DNA of 64,000 nucleotides from Sorangium cellulosum So0157-2 (GCF_000418325.1 NC_021658.1:10182001-10246000); one strand, 5' to 3'; shown: positions 40,682-51,418, counted from the first letter of the stretch. A program made the numbers and translations. Notes: generated by a model not told the origin, from the sequence alone.

Positions 40682-43600
40682 TACACGTACCTCAGGTTCT
40701 GCAGCACCGCGCTGTCCGAGCTCCGCGTCGTCTTCAGGCGCGTGAGCCGGTACGTCAGCGGGTCATACGTGTAATCCGTGAAGGTGCCGTTGCCATACTC
40801 GATCCGCTCGCGCTGCCCCTTCGCGTCGTAATCGATGTCGTCCACGAACGTCGTCCACGCCACAGCGCCGCGAATCCGCGCCTCCACCCGCTCCAGCAGC
40901 CCCGCCTCGTTGTACGTCGGCTTCACCTCGCTCGCGTCCGGCGCCGTCACGCTCGTCGGCCGGTTCAGCGCGTCGTATGCCGTCTGCGTGTCGAAGCTCT
41001 CCGTCTCCAGCAACGGAGCGGCCGCCGTCGCGATGGCGGACACATCCGTCAGCCCCGCCAGCACCGACCAGTCGGCGTCCGCGTGCACGTCACTGCGCAG
41101 CCGCCGCGAGGCCTGCAGCACGTTGCCCTTGAAGTCGTACGCCTGGCTCGTCACAACTCCCGCGCCATCATACACCTGGTACGGCCGGCCGCGCAGGTTC
41201 AGCGACGTCGCCTGCGGATGCGCTTCGCCATAGACGTAACGGCGCACCACCCGCTCGCTGCCCGAGCCCAGCTGCACGTGTTCGTGCGTCGGCCGGCGCA
41301 GGACATCGTACGACGAGCGGTAGGCGAACCCTCGCCCGTTCCAAGCCCGCAGCCGCTGGCCGGTCGCGCCCGCCAGCATCCGCCGCTCGCCGCCGTCGTT
41401 GCTGCTCTGGTAGAGCAGCTGCCCGCCCAGCCCGAAGCGATGCTGCATCGCCAGGTTGCCGCGCGCGTCCGTAATCGCGAGCGGCTGCCCCTCGATATCG
41501 AGCGTCGTCTGGGTGACGTACTGCCCTTCAGCCCCGTTGTCCGCCACGGCGCGGAATACTCGTCCCAGCGCGTCCAGGTGGCTCACCGCCGGCGTCCCGG
41601 CGTGCGCCGCCGCGAGCTCCGCCGCACGCCGCTCCGGGTCGCCCGCTGGCAGCGCCTGGCGCGCCGCGTACCACGTGCTCTCCAGCACCGTGTCGTTCGG
41701 ATCGTGCGACGTCTGCTTCCACGCGTCGAACTCCACCCGCGAGAACGTGCCGTTCGGCAGGTCGGTACGGGTGAGCCGGCCGAGCGGATCGTACCGCAGG
41801 ATCGGCGTGACCCCCCACTCCACGAGCTCCGCCTCGTCCTCGTACTCGTACGTCGCGCTGAAGAACGGCTCGTACTGCTTGACCGGATTGCCCTTGTTGT
41901 CCAGCACCGTGCGCCCGGTGCCGACCCAGCGCGGCGTCGCGTGCGAGAAGACCAGGTCGCCCTGCGCGTCGTGCACAAGCGCGCCGGTCCCGTCCCGCTC
42001 GGGCGCCAGCCCCGGCTCCGCATTCACCTTGCGCAGCACCTCGTTGCCCGAGCCGTCGGAGTACGTATACGTGTCCAGCCAGCGCGTGTTGCCAGCGCCG
42101 TGCTGCTCGCGGGCGCGGGCATGCACCACGTTCGGCTTGCCGGTGCTCTGGAATCGCTCCAGGTCGTAGGTGAACGTGACCGTCGGGTCCTCGGGCGTGT
42201 CGCCCTCGCCGGCCCCCGGCTTGCCCATCACCGCCAACAGCGTGACCCTGCCCAGCGCGTCGAAGCGCACCTCGCTCACGTTGCCGTTCGCGTCCGTGAG
42301 CTTCCTCGGGGCGAGGACGCGGTAATCGGGCACGGCAATCACGGCATTGCTCAGAGGATCCGTCACCTGGGTCACGAGCAGCCGATACGGGTCGTCGTAG
42401 ACGACCTGCGACGTGTTGCCGAACGGATCGACGAACGCCGTCGGCTGGTAGAAGTGGGCCGCCGAGGGCACCGCCCGCCCCGAGGACACCCAGTAGTCCG
42501 CGTCGCCCGAGAGCTGCAGGTAGCCGCCCTCCGCAAGCACGCCGCTCGTGACGCTGGCCCCGAACACGGATGTAATCAGCGAGGGCGTGAGGATCTTGGC
42601 GTAGCTCTCATACGGCAGCGCCCTGCTTCCGATCTCGCCGAACGACAGCGGCCCCGTGAGATCGTCGCTCCAGTACCTCGTGCGCGTGTGCTGCAACAGG
42701 CGCTTCTCGAAGCCCCCGCTCGGCGTCCCGTCGTAAGCGAGGTCCGCCGCCTCGTCCGCCGCGTCGAGGACGTCCTGGAACGCGAGCACCCCGTCCGAGC
42801 CGAGCGGCAGGCCGTGCAGCTCGTAAGTGAGGCTCTCGATCGGCACCCCGATCCGATAAGCACCCTCCTGGTCCGGGATCTGGTGCACCACGTCGTTCTC
42901 CGTCAGCGTCGCCTTCCCCTCCTCCTGCTCGGGGAACTCCGCCCACGCCGCCCGCCGGCGATACCCGATCTGCGCCGTCCGCTTCACCGCGCCGTGGTTG
43001 TCGACCTCCAGCGTGAGCGCATGCGTCACGCGCGGGTCGCTCTCGTTGCGCTCGTAATGGTACTCCAGCGTCTCGCGCGGATGGGCGAAGAACACGGCGT
43101 GCGCACGGCCCACCGCGGGCTGGAGCCGCCGGAGCCCGTAGCTGCTCTCCGCGACGACGTACGGACGCGGCTCCTCCGCCGAGCCATCGAGCGCATAAAT
43201 CTCCTGGCGGAGGGGCCGCCCCTTGAGCGCCCGGCACGCCTCGCGCATCTCCACGGCGCTGAGCCCCTCGGGAAGCACCGTATCCTCCAGGCGAACCGCC
43301 CCTGCGTCGCCCGCGTAATACTCGCTCTCGTACTGCGCCGAGATCTTCGCCCCCTCGATCCACGCGCCCGTGTGGAACCACGTCTTCGTCAGCACCGGCG
43401 GCAGGTGCAGCTCGGGATCGGCGTTCGCCGCGGGCGGCGCGAAGCCCGTCCCGCTGAACGCCGAGAACGACTCCGTGTCCCGCTGCTCCACCATGCCGAA
43501 GCCGCGCATCTCCCGCTCCACCCCATCGTAGTCGCCGTGGTGGTAAGCATACGTCGTCACGAAGCGATGCCGCGAGACCGCGTCGAACACCTCGACGCGC

Positions 43601-45957
43601 TCGATGACGTGCACCACGAACGGCAGCCGCGTCACCCACGGGCGGCCCGCCGCCCGGTCGGCGAGGTAGAACTTCGTCGACGGCGCATACGTCACCGTCG
43701 TCGTTCTGCCGAGGTTGTTGGCGACCGACGTCAACAGATGCGGCTTCTTGCTCCCGAGCAGATCGATGTAGCGCACCGCCGGGCGCGCCCCGGGCAGCGA
43801 CGAGGCCCACACCAGGCACCCGGTCCCGGAGCCGAGCAGGTCGAGCACGTCGACCGCCGCGAGCTCGCTCACGTCCGGCAGCCGCGGCAGGATCACCGGC
43901 GCGGCCAGCGTGTTGCCGGCGTTGTTCGCATAGAAGCGCACGCCGTCCGGATGCAGGTAAACGATGTCGGTCGTCCCCGAGCCGTCCACGTCCGCGAGGC
44001 GGATGCGCTTCGGGTCGAAGCGGTCCGCATAATCGAACCGCATGCTGCCGCCCATCTGCACCTTGGCGCCGAAACGGCAATGCCCGAGGTTGGGCCAGTA
44101 ACACACGCTGCCGTTGCGGATGCGCACGAGGTCGACCAGCCCGTCGCCGCTCATGTCGGCCAGGAAGATGCTCTGCACTGCGTCGGCGAACACGAGCGCC
44201 GGCCCGCGCTCCTCGTCGCTCGGGCGCGTGATCGTGATCGGCCGGTCGAAGCCGCCCTTGGCGAGCGACGGATACCACGTGAACGTGTCGGGCCCCGTGA
44301 TCAGGATGTCCTCGTGCCCGTCGCCGTTGAGGTCGATGAGACGGACGTTCGGGTCGCTCCAGTCGACGTTCGGCTGTGACGCGAACGGGCGAAACGCCGC
44401 CCAACCAGCGTCCGTGCGGTCGAAGTAGCCCGCCACCGGCCGCTCGAACACCACCATCTCCTTGCGCCCGTCCCCGTCGACGTCGAGCAGCTGCCCGCCG
44501 TTCAGGACCGCCGGCCGCGACGGCAGCGGCCGCGCCGGGGACAGGAGGCCCCCGCCGAGGTTCTGCTTGTAATACAGCGCCTCGCCCTTTTCGATCAACA
44601 CGCCGGGCAGCGCCTCTCCATCGAGATCGACCCACCGCCGCCCGGCCCCCATCGCGCCGCCGGGCAGGTCGCGCAGACTCTCGGGATCGAGCGACTTCAC
44701 CTCGCGGTGAATCACCGGCTCGCTGTACGTCAGCGCGATCGGCGGGAGCGCCTCGCGGCTGTACGCCTGGGTTTGCGGATCGCGGACATAGCCGGCCTGC
44801 GTCGCGGTGGCGAGCCGCGTCAGGGTAGCGTTCTCCGCATACGTGAGGTCGAGCGACCGCACGAGGCACGGCGCCTCGCCGAGCTCGGACATCTGGTGAA
44901 ACATCAGCACGCGACGGCAGAGCCGGTACGTGCGGATCTCGAAGCCGGCACGGTACACGGAGAACGGGTCCTGGCGGACGGGCCACGGGGCGCTCGCCAC
45001 AGGCGTGGGTGCGGCGGCGTCGTGCTCGCCGTAATCGAAGACGACCTCGAACAGGCTGCTCTCCGCGTCGCCCGGCACGGTGTTCCCATAGCGGACGCGC
45101 TTGAGATAGCGGTTCGCGACCGCCGCGCGGCCCGCGTGGCGGTGGCCCTCCGCCGCCTCGTCGCGCGCCACGCCGGTCAGGTCCTCCGCCTTGTACGCGT
45201 AGGCCACGACATTGCCCTTGTCGTCCCGGGTCTCCTCCAGCAGCCACGAGAAGATGCGCTCCGGCCTGGCCGGGTCGGCGATCCGCGCCTCCGGGCTCCG
45301 CCCGTAGACGCTCGTGACGTTGTCCGGCGTCGTCGCCGTCCAGTACACGTTCCCGCTCGCCTTCACCTCGCGGCGCTCGATCCGCGCGAATGCGCCCTCG
45401 ACGCGCGGACGGTAGCGGATCACCTTCTCGCTCTCGGTCTCGTACTGATCGAGCTCGGCGCCGTCGAGCGACCGCGCGGGCACGAGATCCTCCGCGCCGG
45501 ACAGGACGAACACGTCGCTCTCGTGCGCGTCGTCGTAACGTGGAAGTCCCTTGTCGGTCTTTCGCGTGATGCGCGGGATCGACAGCTGCCAGCCGGCGCC
45601 GAACGGGCCGTTGCCAGCCCCCGAGTCGTACGTCACCGCCATCGCCGGCCCGAACCCGGCGCGGCCGGGGCTCAGCGGCAGCGGGATCGAGAACGACCCC
45701 GTGCCCGTCACCGGGTTCGCGGAGAATTTCTCATCCACCCCGCGGATCGCGCCGCCGCCCTTCGGCAGCGCGGGCGCGGGCAGCTCCGGCGCCTTGGGCG
45801 CGCCGGGCAGGCCCTTCGGAGCCTCGGTGTCTTTACCGGACCCCGCCCGGGCGGCGGACGCGGGGTCTCGGCTCTTGCCGCGCGCTCCGGCGTCCGGCGC
45901 GGCCGGTGATGCTGCCTGCGCAGCGATGGTTTCCTTCTTGGGCTCACGAGCGTTCAT
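40682..45957 (-). pseudogene. 5' part of TcB-TcC-like single-chain toxin (SpvB/TcdB/Rhs)
   Basis: The minus-strand ATG at 45957, behind GGGAGACGG, opens about 1,760 codons before the IS. An Ala/Pro N-terminus leads to an SpvB domain (FSANPVTGTGSFSIPLPLSP, YDSGAGNGPFGAGWQLSIPR), FG-GAP/VCBS-like propeller repeats (DLNGDGHEDILITGPDTF, FLADMSGDGLVDLVRIRNG), a TcdB-middle region (NNLGRTTTVTYAPSTKFYL, then HVIERVEVFDAVSRHRFVTT) and Rhs repeats. Together with the part after the IS it would be about 2,430 residues, the size of TcB plus TcC joined. Such cocoons encapsulate the C-terminal toxin; no TcA pore gene is nearby. The frame ends in YVYL plus a stop created by the IS. Confidence 0.92.
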
Positions 45958-46285
45958 CCGTCTCCCTCTCCCCAGGACAATGGGCGGCCTGCGCCCGGAG
46001 CGCCTCGCTCCGGCACGGTAGCGTCTTCCGCCGGTCCGACCTTGGCCTCGATACGGGATCACGCGCCAAAGCCGGACCTGCCGAGCCTACTCGATGGCTT
46101 GATCGACTCCTTGCGAGCGTCCGCGGCTCACCGCCCGACACCGCACGCAGGAGATGCTCGATAGGAGCTATCGTGGCGCGCCTCGTCCCACATCGCGAGC
46201 GAAAAAACGCCCGGCCCATCTGGTGATCCGGAGGTGTATCCGCGAGATCCACGCGCTGGACCGACACGCGCTCATGCTCGGCAGG
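45958..46285. other. Upstream region of the Tc/Rhs gene
   Basis: About 330 bp without a supported gene, leading into the 43-bp array. The promoter of the toxin gene should lie here. Confidence 0.4.
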
Positions 46286-46650
46286 CGGTCCGACCGCCCT
46301 CTACCCATCGAGATCACGGCTCGTCGGGCGGCGGTCCGACCGCCCTCTACCCATCGAGATCACCGCTCGACAGGCGGTCCGACCGCCCTTTGCCCATCGA
46401 GATCGCGCCTCGCCGGGCGGTCCGACCGCCCTTTGCCCATCGAGATCGCGCCTCGCCGGGCGGTCCGACCGCCCTTTGCCCATCGAGATCGCGCCTCGCC
46501 GGGCGGTCCGACCGCCCTTTGCCCATCGAGATCGCGCCTCGCCGGGCGGTCCGACCGCCCTTTGCCCATCGAGATCGCGCCTCGCCGGGCGGTCCGACCG
46601 CCCTTTGCCCATCGAGATCACCGCTCGACAGGCGGTCCGACCGCCCTCTC
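46286..46650. repeat. 43-bp tandem array, 9 copies, each with a short palindrome
   Basis: Units start at 46286, 46332, 46375, 46418, 46461, 46504, 46547, 46590 and 46633. Each has GGCGGTCCGACCGCC (7-base inverted arms around one base) followed by CTTTGCCCATCGAGATC and a GCGCCTCGCCG block. The central five are identical or nearly so. The period is 43, out of phase with codons. The array lies between divergent genes (toxin at 45957 and HEAT-like protein at 46888). Confidence 0.95.
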
Positions 46651-46887
46651 CCCTGCGCACCCGCCGGCCGCCGGCCCTCCGTTCAAGCCCCGGCCGCCCG
46701 GCGTCGAGCGCCGGCATGCCCGGATCGCGCCTCGTGAGCGGGCTTCGTGCCATGACAGGACCTCGTCTCGCGGCGACGCGAGCGACCTCCCACGCAGAGA
46801 GGACGGGAGCGCAGGCGCCGCGCCGCCCTCGCAGGCGCCGCGCCGCCCTCCCCCGACCTGTACTACGCTCCCCCGCCGGCCACCCGC

Positions 46888-48759
46888 ATGACCCAAGGCG
46901 TCCGCCCCCTGCACGAGCTCCGCGACGAGGCCCGCTCCGCGCTGGCCAGGAGCGATCTCTCCCGCGCGCGCGACGCGCTCTTCAGCGCCCTCCAGCACAC
47001 CATCGCCCGCGAGGACGACTACGTCGCCATGACGGACGAGCTCCGCGACGTGCTGGTCCGCCTCGGCGACCCGAGGAGCGCCCTCACCGTCGCCTGGTAC
47101 GCGGGCGGCGAGCACAGCCAGCGCCCCCTCATCGCCCACGTCCCGCCCATCGACCGCGCGCGCACCGTGCTCGCCTGGGCCGAGCGCGAGCAGGACCCCG
47201 AGCGGCAGAAGCGGCTCTACGCCCGCGCCGCCGACGAGTACGAGGCCGCCGGCCTCGTCGCGCAGGCCGCCATCGCCCGCGAGCGCGGCCAGGACTTCGC
47301 CCGCGCACGCGCCCTCTGGTCGCGCCTCGCCCAGCTGCTCTCCTCGTCGGGCAGCGACCTCTACGCCGCCGGCCTCGCCCGCTTCAACCTCGCCCGCACC
47401 TCGCTCCGCACGGGCGACGCCACCGCCGCGCGCGAGGCCGTCTTCGCCTCCGTCCACCTGCTCGAAGAGGCCGCCGACCGGTACGAGACCATCGGCCAGC
47501 GCGAGCGCGCCTTCGACTGCTACCAGGTCCTCATCGCCGTCGGCCGCGAGAGCCGCGCCTTCGAGCACGTCCTCGAGGGCTACGTGAACGTCATCCGCAT
47601 CCTGCGCGAGGACCACCTGCGCTACTACGCGCTCCAGTCCTACGAGGAGGCCGTCGCCGCGGCCGAGAAGCAGGGCGAGATCTCCGCCGCCGCCACGCTC
47701 GCCCGCGAGATGGCCGCGTACGCGCGCAAAGAGGGGCTCACCGCCGTCGCCAACTTCGCCGTGCTCGCGCAGGCCCGGCTCTGGCAGGAGGTGTCCGCCG
47801 TCTCGCAGAAGCGCGCCGCGCCGCCCGAGATCGCCGAGAACGCGCTGCTCGCCGCCGTGATCGCGCTCGGCGAGGCGGGGCAGTACAGCAAGGTGGGCAG
47901 CGTCTACCGCGCCCTCACGCAGCTGCCGCTCGAGGAGACCCGGAAGAAGCACTACGCCCGCGCCGGCGGCCGCTACGTGAACGCGCAGGACCTGCCGATC
48001 GACGCGTCGCCGCTGCCGGCGCACCTCCGCCACGAGCTCGGCTTCCCCGACGTCTGGCACATCGACCTCGTCGAGTGGGAGCAGGCCGGCAGCGCCAGCC
48101 AGGCGTGCGGCGACATCGTCCTCGACCCGGCGCAGTGGTCCGAGGTCACCCGCCGCCGCGCGATGCTCTCCCGCCTGACCGCGCTCGCCGTCGAGGGCGC
48201 GACGCCCGAGGCCGCCCCGGCGCAGCGCTCGCCCGCGCAGCAGCTCATCAGCCTCGCCGAGCAGCTCGCGACCGTCGAGCTCTACACGATCCTCTCGCCG
48301 CTCGAGCACCTGTTCCGCCGCCCCGAGCCGAAGATCCGGGTGGCCGTGGTCCGCGCGCTCTCCCGCTTCCTCTACAAGCGCACGTTCATCACGCTCCGCG
48401 ACGCGCTCGTGGACCCCGACCCCACCGTCGTCCACGAGGCCGCCCGCGCGCTCGAAGAGCTCCGCTTCGCCCACGCCTTCGATCCGCTCGCCCGCATCTA
48501 CCGCGAGTCGCAGGCGCCCGCCGTCCGCGCCAGCGCCGTGCGCGCGATCGCGAAGATCGACACGCTCGAGGCCGGCGAGATGCTCCTCGGCATCCTCCAG
48601 CACGAGGGCGCCGAGGAGCGCGCCGCGGCCGTCGAGGCGCTGAAGCGCGCGCGCGGCATGAAGTTCGTGGAGCTCGCCCGCGCCTCGCTCGCCGAGCTGC
48701 CCACGTCCGCGCAGGCCGTGGTGCGCGAGATCCTCCAGAGTCGCGGCATCAGCCCATGA
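46888..48759 (+). CDS. TPR/HEAT-like repeat protein
   Basis: 623 residues. The first 400 are helical repeats of TPR type (DEARSALARSDLSRARDALF, YEAAGLVAQAAIARERGQDF, YETIGQRERAFDCYQVLIAV, AATLAREMAAYARKEGLTAV). The last 150 are HEAT-like (PEPKIRVAVVRALSRFLYKR, DPTVVHEAARALEELRFAHA, APAVRASAVRAIAKIDTLEA, HEGAEERAAAVEALKRARGM). Such proteins act as scaffolds; none of the partners is evident. No signal peptide is seen. The ATG at 46888 is the first in a frame that is otherwise noncoding upstream. It stands alone, with the repeat array in its upstream region. Confidence 0.8.
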   Translation: MTQGVRPLHELRDEARSALARSDLSRARDALFSALQHTIAREDDYVAMTDELRDVLVRLGDPRSALTVAWYAGGEHSQRPLIAHVPPIDRARTVLAWAEREQDPERQKRLYARAADEYEAAGLVAQAAIARERGQDFARARALWSRLAQLLSSSGSDLYAAGLARFNLARTSLRTGDATAAREAVFASVHLLEEAADRYETIGQRERAFDCYQVLIAVGRESRAFEHVLEGYVNVIRILREDHLRYYALQSYEEAVAAAEKQGEISAAATLAREMAAYARKEGLTAVANFAVLAQARLWQEVSAVSQKRAAPPEIAENALLAAVIALGEAGQYSKVGSVYRALTQLPLEETRKKHYARAGGRYVNAQDLPIDASPLPAHLRHELGFPDVWHIDLVEWEQAGSASQACGDIVLDPAQWSEVTRRRAMLSRLTALAVEGATPEAAPAQRSPAQQLISLAEQLATVELYTILSPLEHLFRRPEPKIRVAVVRALSRFLYKRTFITLRDALVDPDPTVVHEAARALEELRFAHAFDPLARIYRESQAPAVRASAVRAIAKIDTLEAGEMLLGILQHEGAEERAAAVEALKRARGMKFVELARASLAELPTSAQAVVREILQSRGISP

Positions 48760-49162
48760 GCGTACGAGCGCGCCTGTCCGCCCCCCGGCCGCGCCGCATG
48801 GGGGTCGGGGTAGTTGCCTGTCCGGACGGCGACAGTTGGCTGCGTCCGCTCCTCACCCCCGCTCACGCCCTGGAAAACCGCCTCCGACGAGCAACCCCGC
48901 GATTGTGCGCTGCGGCAAGGGGATTCCCCTAACGACTTTGTGTCTGGCGTCGCGATGGGGGGATGCGCCGCGCCCATGAGTCGGGATACCCTGCACGCGC
49001 CAATCCAACTCATCCCGAAAGCTTCTCGGTGCGCGATGTCGTAAGCATGGAAGCGGACGGAGCGCTTGGGGGAGCGCTGGGAAACCGCCGTCCGGGCTCC
49101 CGATGGTGCGCTGCTCGACAACGGTCGACTTCTCAGCGCGCCACCGGCGGCTCTTCTTGCGT
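48760..49162. other. Convergent intergenic region
   Basis: No supported gene between the TPR/HEAT protein and the terminator-like hairpin. Confidence 0.4.
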
Positions 49163-49205
49163 GGGCAGCAGCTGGGCGCCGCGGCGCGGCGCCCAGCTGC
49201 CCAGG
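49163..49205. terminator. Strong hairpin between convergent genes
   Basis: Perfect 15-base arms (49169-49183 and 49185-49199; CAGCTGGGCGCCGCG and its complement) with a one-base loop; the stem extends by six further pairs past a 3-base bulge. No T-run follows. Its place between convergent genes suggests a bidirectional terminator or mRNA 3'-end stabiliser. Confidence 0.55.
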
Positions 49206-49275
49206 CAGATCCTTCCCTGCCGGGGCGGATGGACGCCCGCTCCGCCGCGGGCGCTCGGAGGCGCGGGCCGCTCGC

Positions 49276-50193
49276 TCAGCGGCTGAAGATCGACTCGAGC
49301 GCGGGCGTCAGCTGGGCGTAGCGGAACTTGTAGCCAAGCTCCTCCGCCCGCCGGGGATAGGCGCGCTGCCCGGTGGTCACGATCTCGGCCGCGTCGCCCA
49401 TCCCGAGCTTCACCACGGCCTCGGGCACGCGGAGCCACGACGGCCGGCGGAGCACGGCGCCGATCGCCTGCGCGACCTCCTCGCCGGTCGCCGCGTGCGG
49501 CGCGGTCACGTTGAGGGGGCCGCGCACCGCGTCGCTGTCGAGGGCGAGCAGGGTCAGCGCCACGACGTCGTCGCGGTGGATCCACGGGATCACCTGCTTG
49601 CCGTCGCCGATCGGCCCGCCGAGGAAGAACCGGAAGGGCGCGATCATCTTGTCGAGCGCGCCGCCGCCCTCGCCGATCACCACGCCGATCCGCAGCTGCA
49701 CCGAGCGGACGCCGTGCTGCTCCTCGATGGCGCGCGCGGCCTCCTCCCAGCGGACCACGACGTCGGCGAGGAAGCCCTGCCCGGGCGGGGCGCCCTCGTC
49801 GAGCACCTTCTCGCCCGGCTGCGGGCCGTAGTAGCCCACCGCGGAGGCGCAGACGAACGCGCTCGGCTTGCGCTTGGCCTTGCCGATCGCCTCGCCCATG
49901 AGGCGGGTCGTGTCGATGCGGCTGTTCACGATCTCGCGCCGCGCGTCCTCGGACCACCGCTTGACGATCGACTCGCCCGCCAGGTGGATCACGCCGTCCA
50001 CCCCGTCGAGCTCCTCGAACCACGGCCCCGCGCTGTAGGGGCTCCACGACACGACGCGCGCCCCGGGCAGCGACGCCTGCGTCCGCCCGACGTCGCGCGT
50101 CAGCACCGTCACGCGATCCCCCCGCGCGAGCAGCTCCTTCACGAGACCGCGCCCGATAAACCCGCTGCCGCCGGTGACAAGAACCGTCTTCAC
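49276..50193 (-). CDS. TIGR01777-family NAD(P)-dependent epimerase
   Basis: 305 residues from the ATG at 50193. The Rossmann glycine motif is VLVTGGSGFIGRGLVKELLA. Typical family blocks follow: VDGVIHLAGESIVKRWSED, ARREIVNSRIDTTRLMGEAI, AFVCASAVGYYGPQPGEKVL (the YYG motif), VVRWEEAARAIEEQHGVRSV, VIPWIHRDDVVALTLLALDS and LNVTAPHAATGEEVAQAIG. This is the YfcH/SULA-type group of atypical SDR proteins, whose reaction is not firmly known. Length is normal. The gene is followed by a hairpin and is divergent from the enoyl reductase gene. Confidence 0.92.
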   Translation of the reverse strand: MKTVLVTGGSGFIGRGLVKELLARGDRVTVLTRDVGRTQASLPGARVVSWSPYSAGPWFEELDGVDGVIHLAGESIVKRWSEDARREIVNSRIDTTRLMGEAIGKAKRKPSAFVCASAVGYYGPQPGEKVLDEGAPPGQGFLADVVVRWEEAARAIEEQHGVRSVQLRIGVVIGEGGGALDKMIAPFRFFLGGPIGDGKQVIPWIHRDDVVALTLLALDSDAVRGPLNVTAPHAATGEEVAQAIGAVLRRPSWLRVPEAVVKLGMGDAAEIVTTGQRAYPRRAEELGYKFRYAQLTPALESIFSR

Positions 50194-50323
50194 GGGATCC
50201 TTCTATCACGGCTCGGACGGAGGCGGGGCTCCCCCTTCGGCGCCGCGACGGGGGCGCGCCGGGACGGGCGGCAGCTGTCCAGTCGTGACGCGGACCGCGG
50301 GAGACGGTAAGACGCCGGACGTG

Positions 50324-51418
50324 ATGGATGACCTAGAGACCTTCAAGAAGCTTCCTCTCGGCGGCCTGGATCGCCGCTCGTTCGTCGGCGCGCTGGCCGA
50401 GCACGGCGCGCGCGTGGCGAACGAGCAGCTCGCGGCGCACCGCGCCCGCATCAGCCCGGCCGGCACGCAGATCGCCCAGGACACGGCGGTGCTGATCCTG
50501 GGCGGCTCGAACGGCATCACCCGGGCGCTCGCGCTGCAGCTGCTCTTCGGGGAGCGGGCCGCCGTCTTCGCGGTGCACTTCGACAGCGAGAAGATGCAGA
50601 TCGGCCCGCACCACGTGAAGGCGATCACGGACGCGGCGGCGGCCGAGGGGCTCACGGCGCGCTTCTGGAACAACGACGCCACGCGACCGCAGGTGATCGA
50701 CGAGGTGGTCGCCGCGCTGAAGGAGCGGTATCGGGCGGTGCACCTCGTGAACGGCATCGCGGCCGGCGCGATGAAGCGGTACGCGGAGCACGGGCCGACG
50801 AAGGTGAAGGACCTCGACGTCGCGTTCGACCCGGTGCTCCAGGTGCCGGATTTCTCGCGCCCCGAGAACATCCGCAAGCTCGGGCTCGTCGAGGTGGACG
50901 TCGCGAACGACGCGGACATCGAGCGGACGAACAAGTTCATGGGCACGTCGTCGCTCCTGTGGGCCGAGCCGCTCGCCGCGGCGGGGCTGCTCGCGAAGGG
51001 CGAGAGCGTCGTGTCGTTCTGCGACTACGACTACCCGAGCGACGATCCGGTCTACGCGATGGGCCCGCTCGCCGGCGCGAAGAAGCTGCAGCGCCAGACG
51101 ATGGCGGAGATCCAGGGGAAGTTCGGGGTGAAGACGGCGCGCATCTGCTACCCGGCCCTGGCGACGACGGCGCTCGGGGCGATCCCGGGCGGGCTGCTGA
51201 TGTACGGGCTCAGCACGCAGATCCTGAAGGAGCGCGGGCAGTTCAGGGACGTCATCGACCTCGCGCGCGACACGATGGAGATCTGGCGGCCGAGCTGGGA
51301 CGGGAGCGATCTGCGGGTGGACGCGGCCTACCAGGCCTGTCTCCCGGAGTTCAACGAGCGCAAGGTGAAGATCGGGCCGAAGGACGTGCCCGGCGCGTTC
51401 CGGCTGCTGTTCGAGTAA
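50324..51418 (+). CDS. FabV-like enoyl-ACP/CoA reductase
   Basis: 364 residues from the ATG at 50324. The N-terminus has a Rossmann motif (AVLILGGSNGITRALALQLL). The active-site tyrosine and lysine have the Y-x8-K spacing that separates FabV/TER reductases from FabI: VYAMGPLAGAKKLQRQ, Tyr244 and Lys253. The segment ALATTALGAIPGGLLMYGLS and ILKERGQFRDVIDLARD aligns in style with the FabV C-terminal helix-loop (AIPxxPLYxSLxYKVMKEKG). Such enzymes reduce the 2,3-double bond of enoyl thioesters with NAD(P)H, the last step of fatty-acid elongation. The protein is slightly shorter than typical FabV. An acyl desaturase is the next gene, convergent, consistent with lipid metabolism. Confidence 0.75.
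   Translation: MDDLETFKKLPLGGLDRRSFVGALAEHGARVANEQLAAHRARISPAGTQIAQDTAVLILGGSNGITRALALQLLFGERAAVFAVHFDSEKMQIGPHHVKAITDAAAAEGLTARFWNNDATRPQVIDEVVAALKERYRAVHLVNGIAAGAMKRYAEHGPTKVKDLDVAFDPVLQVPDFSRPENIRKLGLVEVDVANDADIERTNKFMGTSSLLWAEPLAAAGLLAKGESVVSFCDYDYPSDDPVYAMGPLAGAKKLQRQTMAEIQGKFGVKTARICYPALATTALGAIPGGLLMYGLSTQILKERGQFRDVIDLARDTMEIWRPSWDGSDLRVDAAYQACLPEFNERKVKIGPKDVPGAFRLLFE

Noticed and set aside
38834..40701. The 20-base flanking repeat as a simple target duplication of the IS110 element
   Set aside because: IS110 elements are not known to duplicate 20 bases, and the copies differ at two positions; recombination between rhs copies is more likely.
41083..44379. 1,098-codon open frame opposite the Tc/Rhs toxin
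   Set aside because: Composition of an antisense shadow (Arg, His, Pro-rich), while the minus strand has clear SpvB/TcdB/Rhs motifs.
46286..46650. CRISPR array
   Set aside because: Units are directly adjacent with no variable spacers and no cas genes are near.
46618..48603. 661-codon open frame on the minus strand
   Set aside because: Shadow of the TPR/HEAT gene; begins inside the repeat array and lacks any domain.
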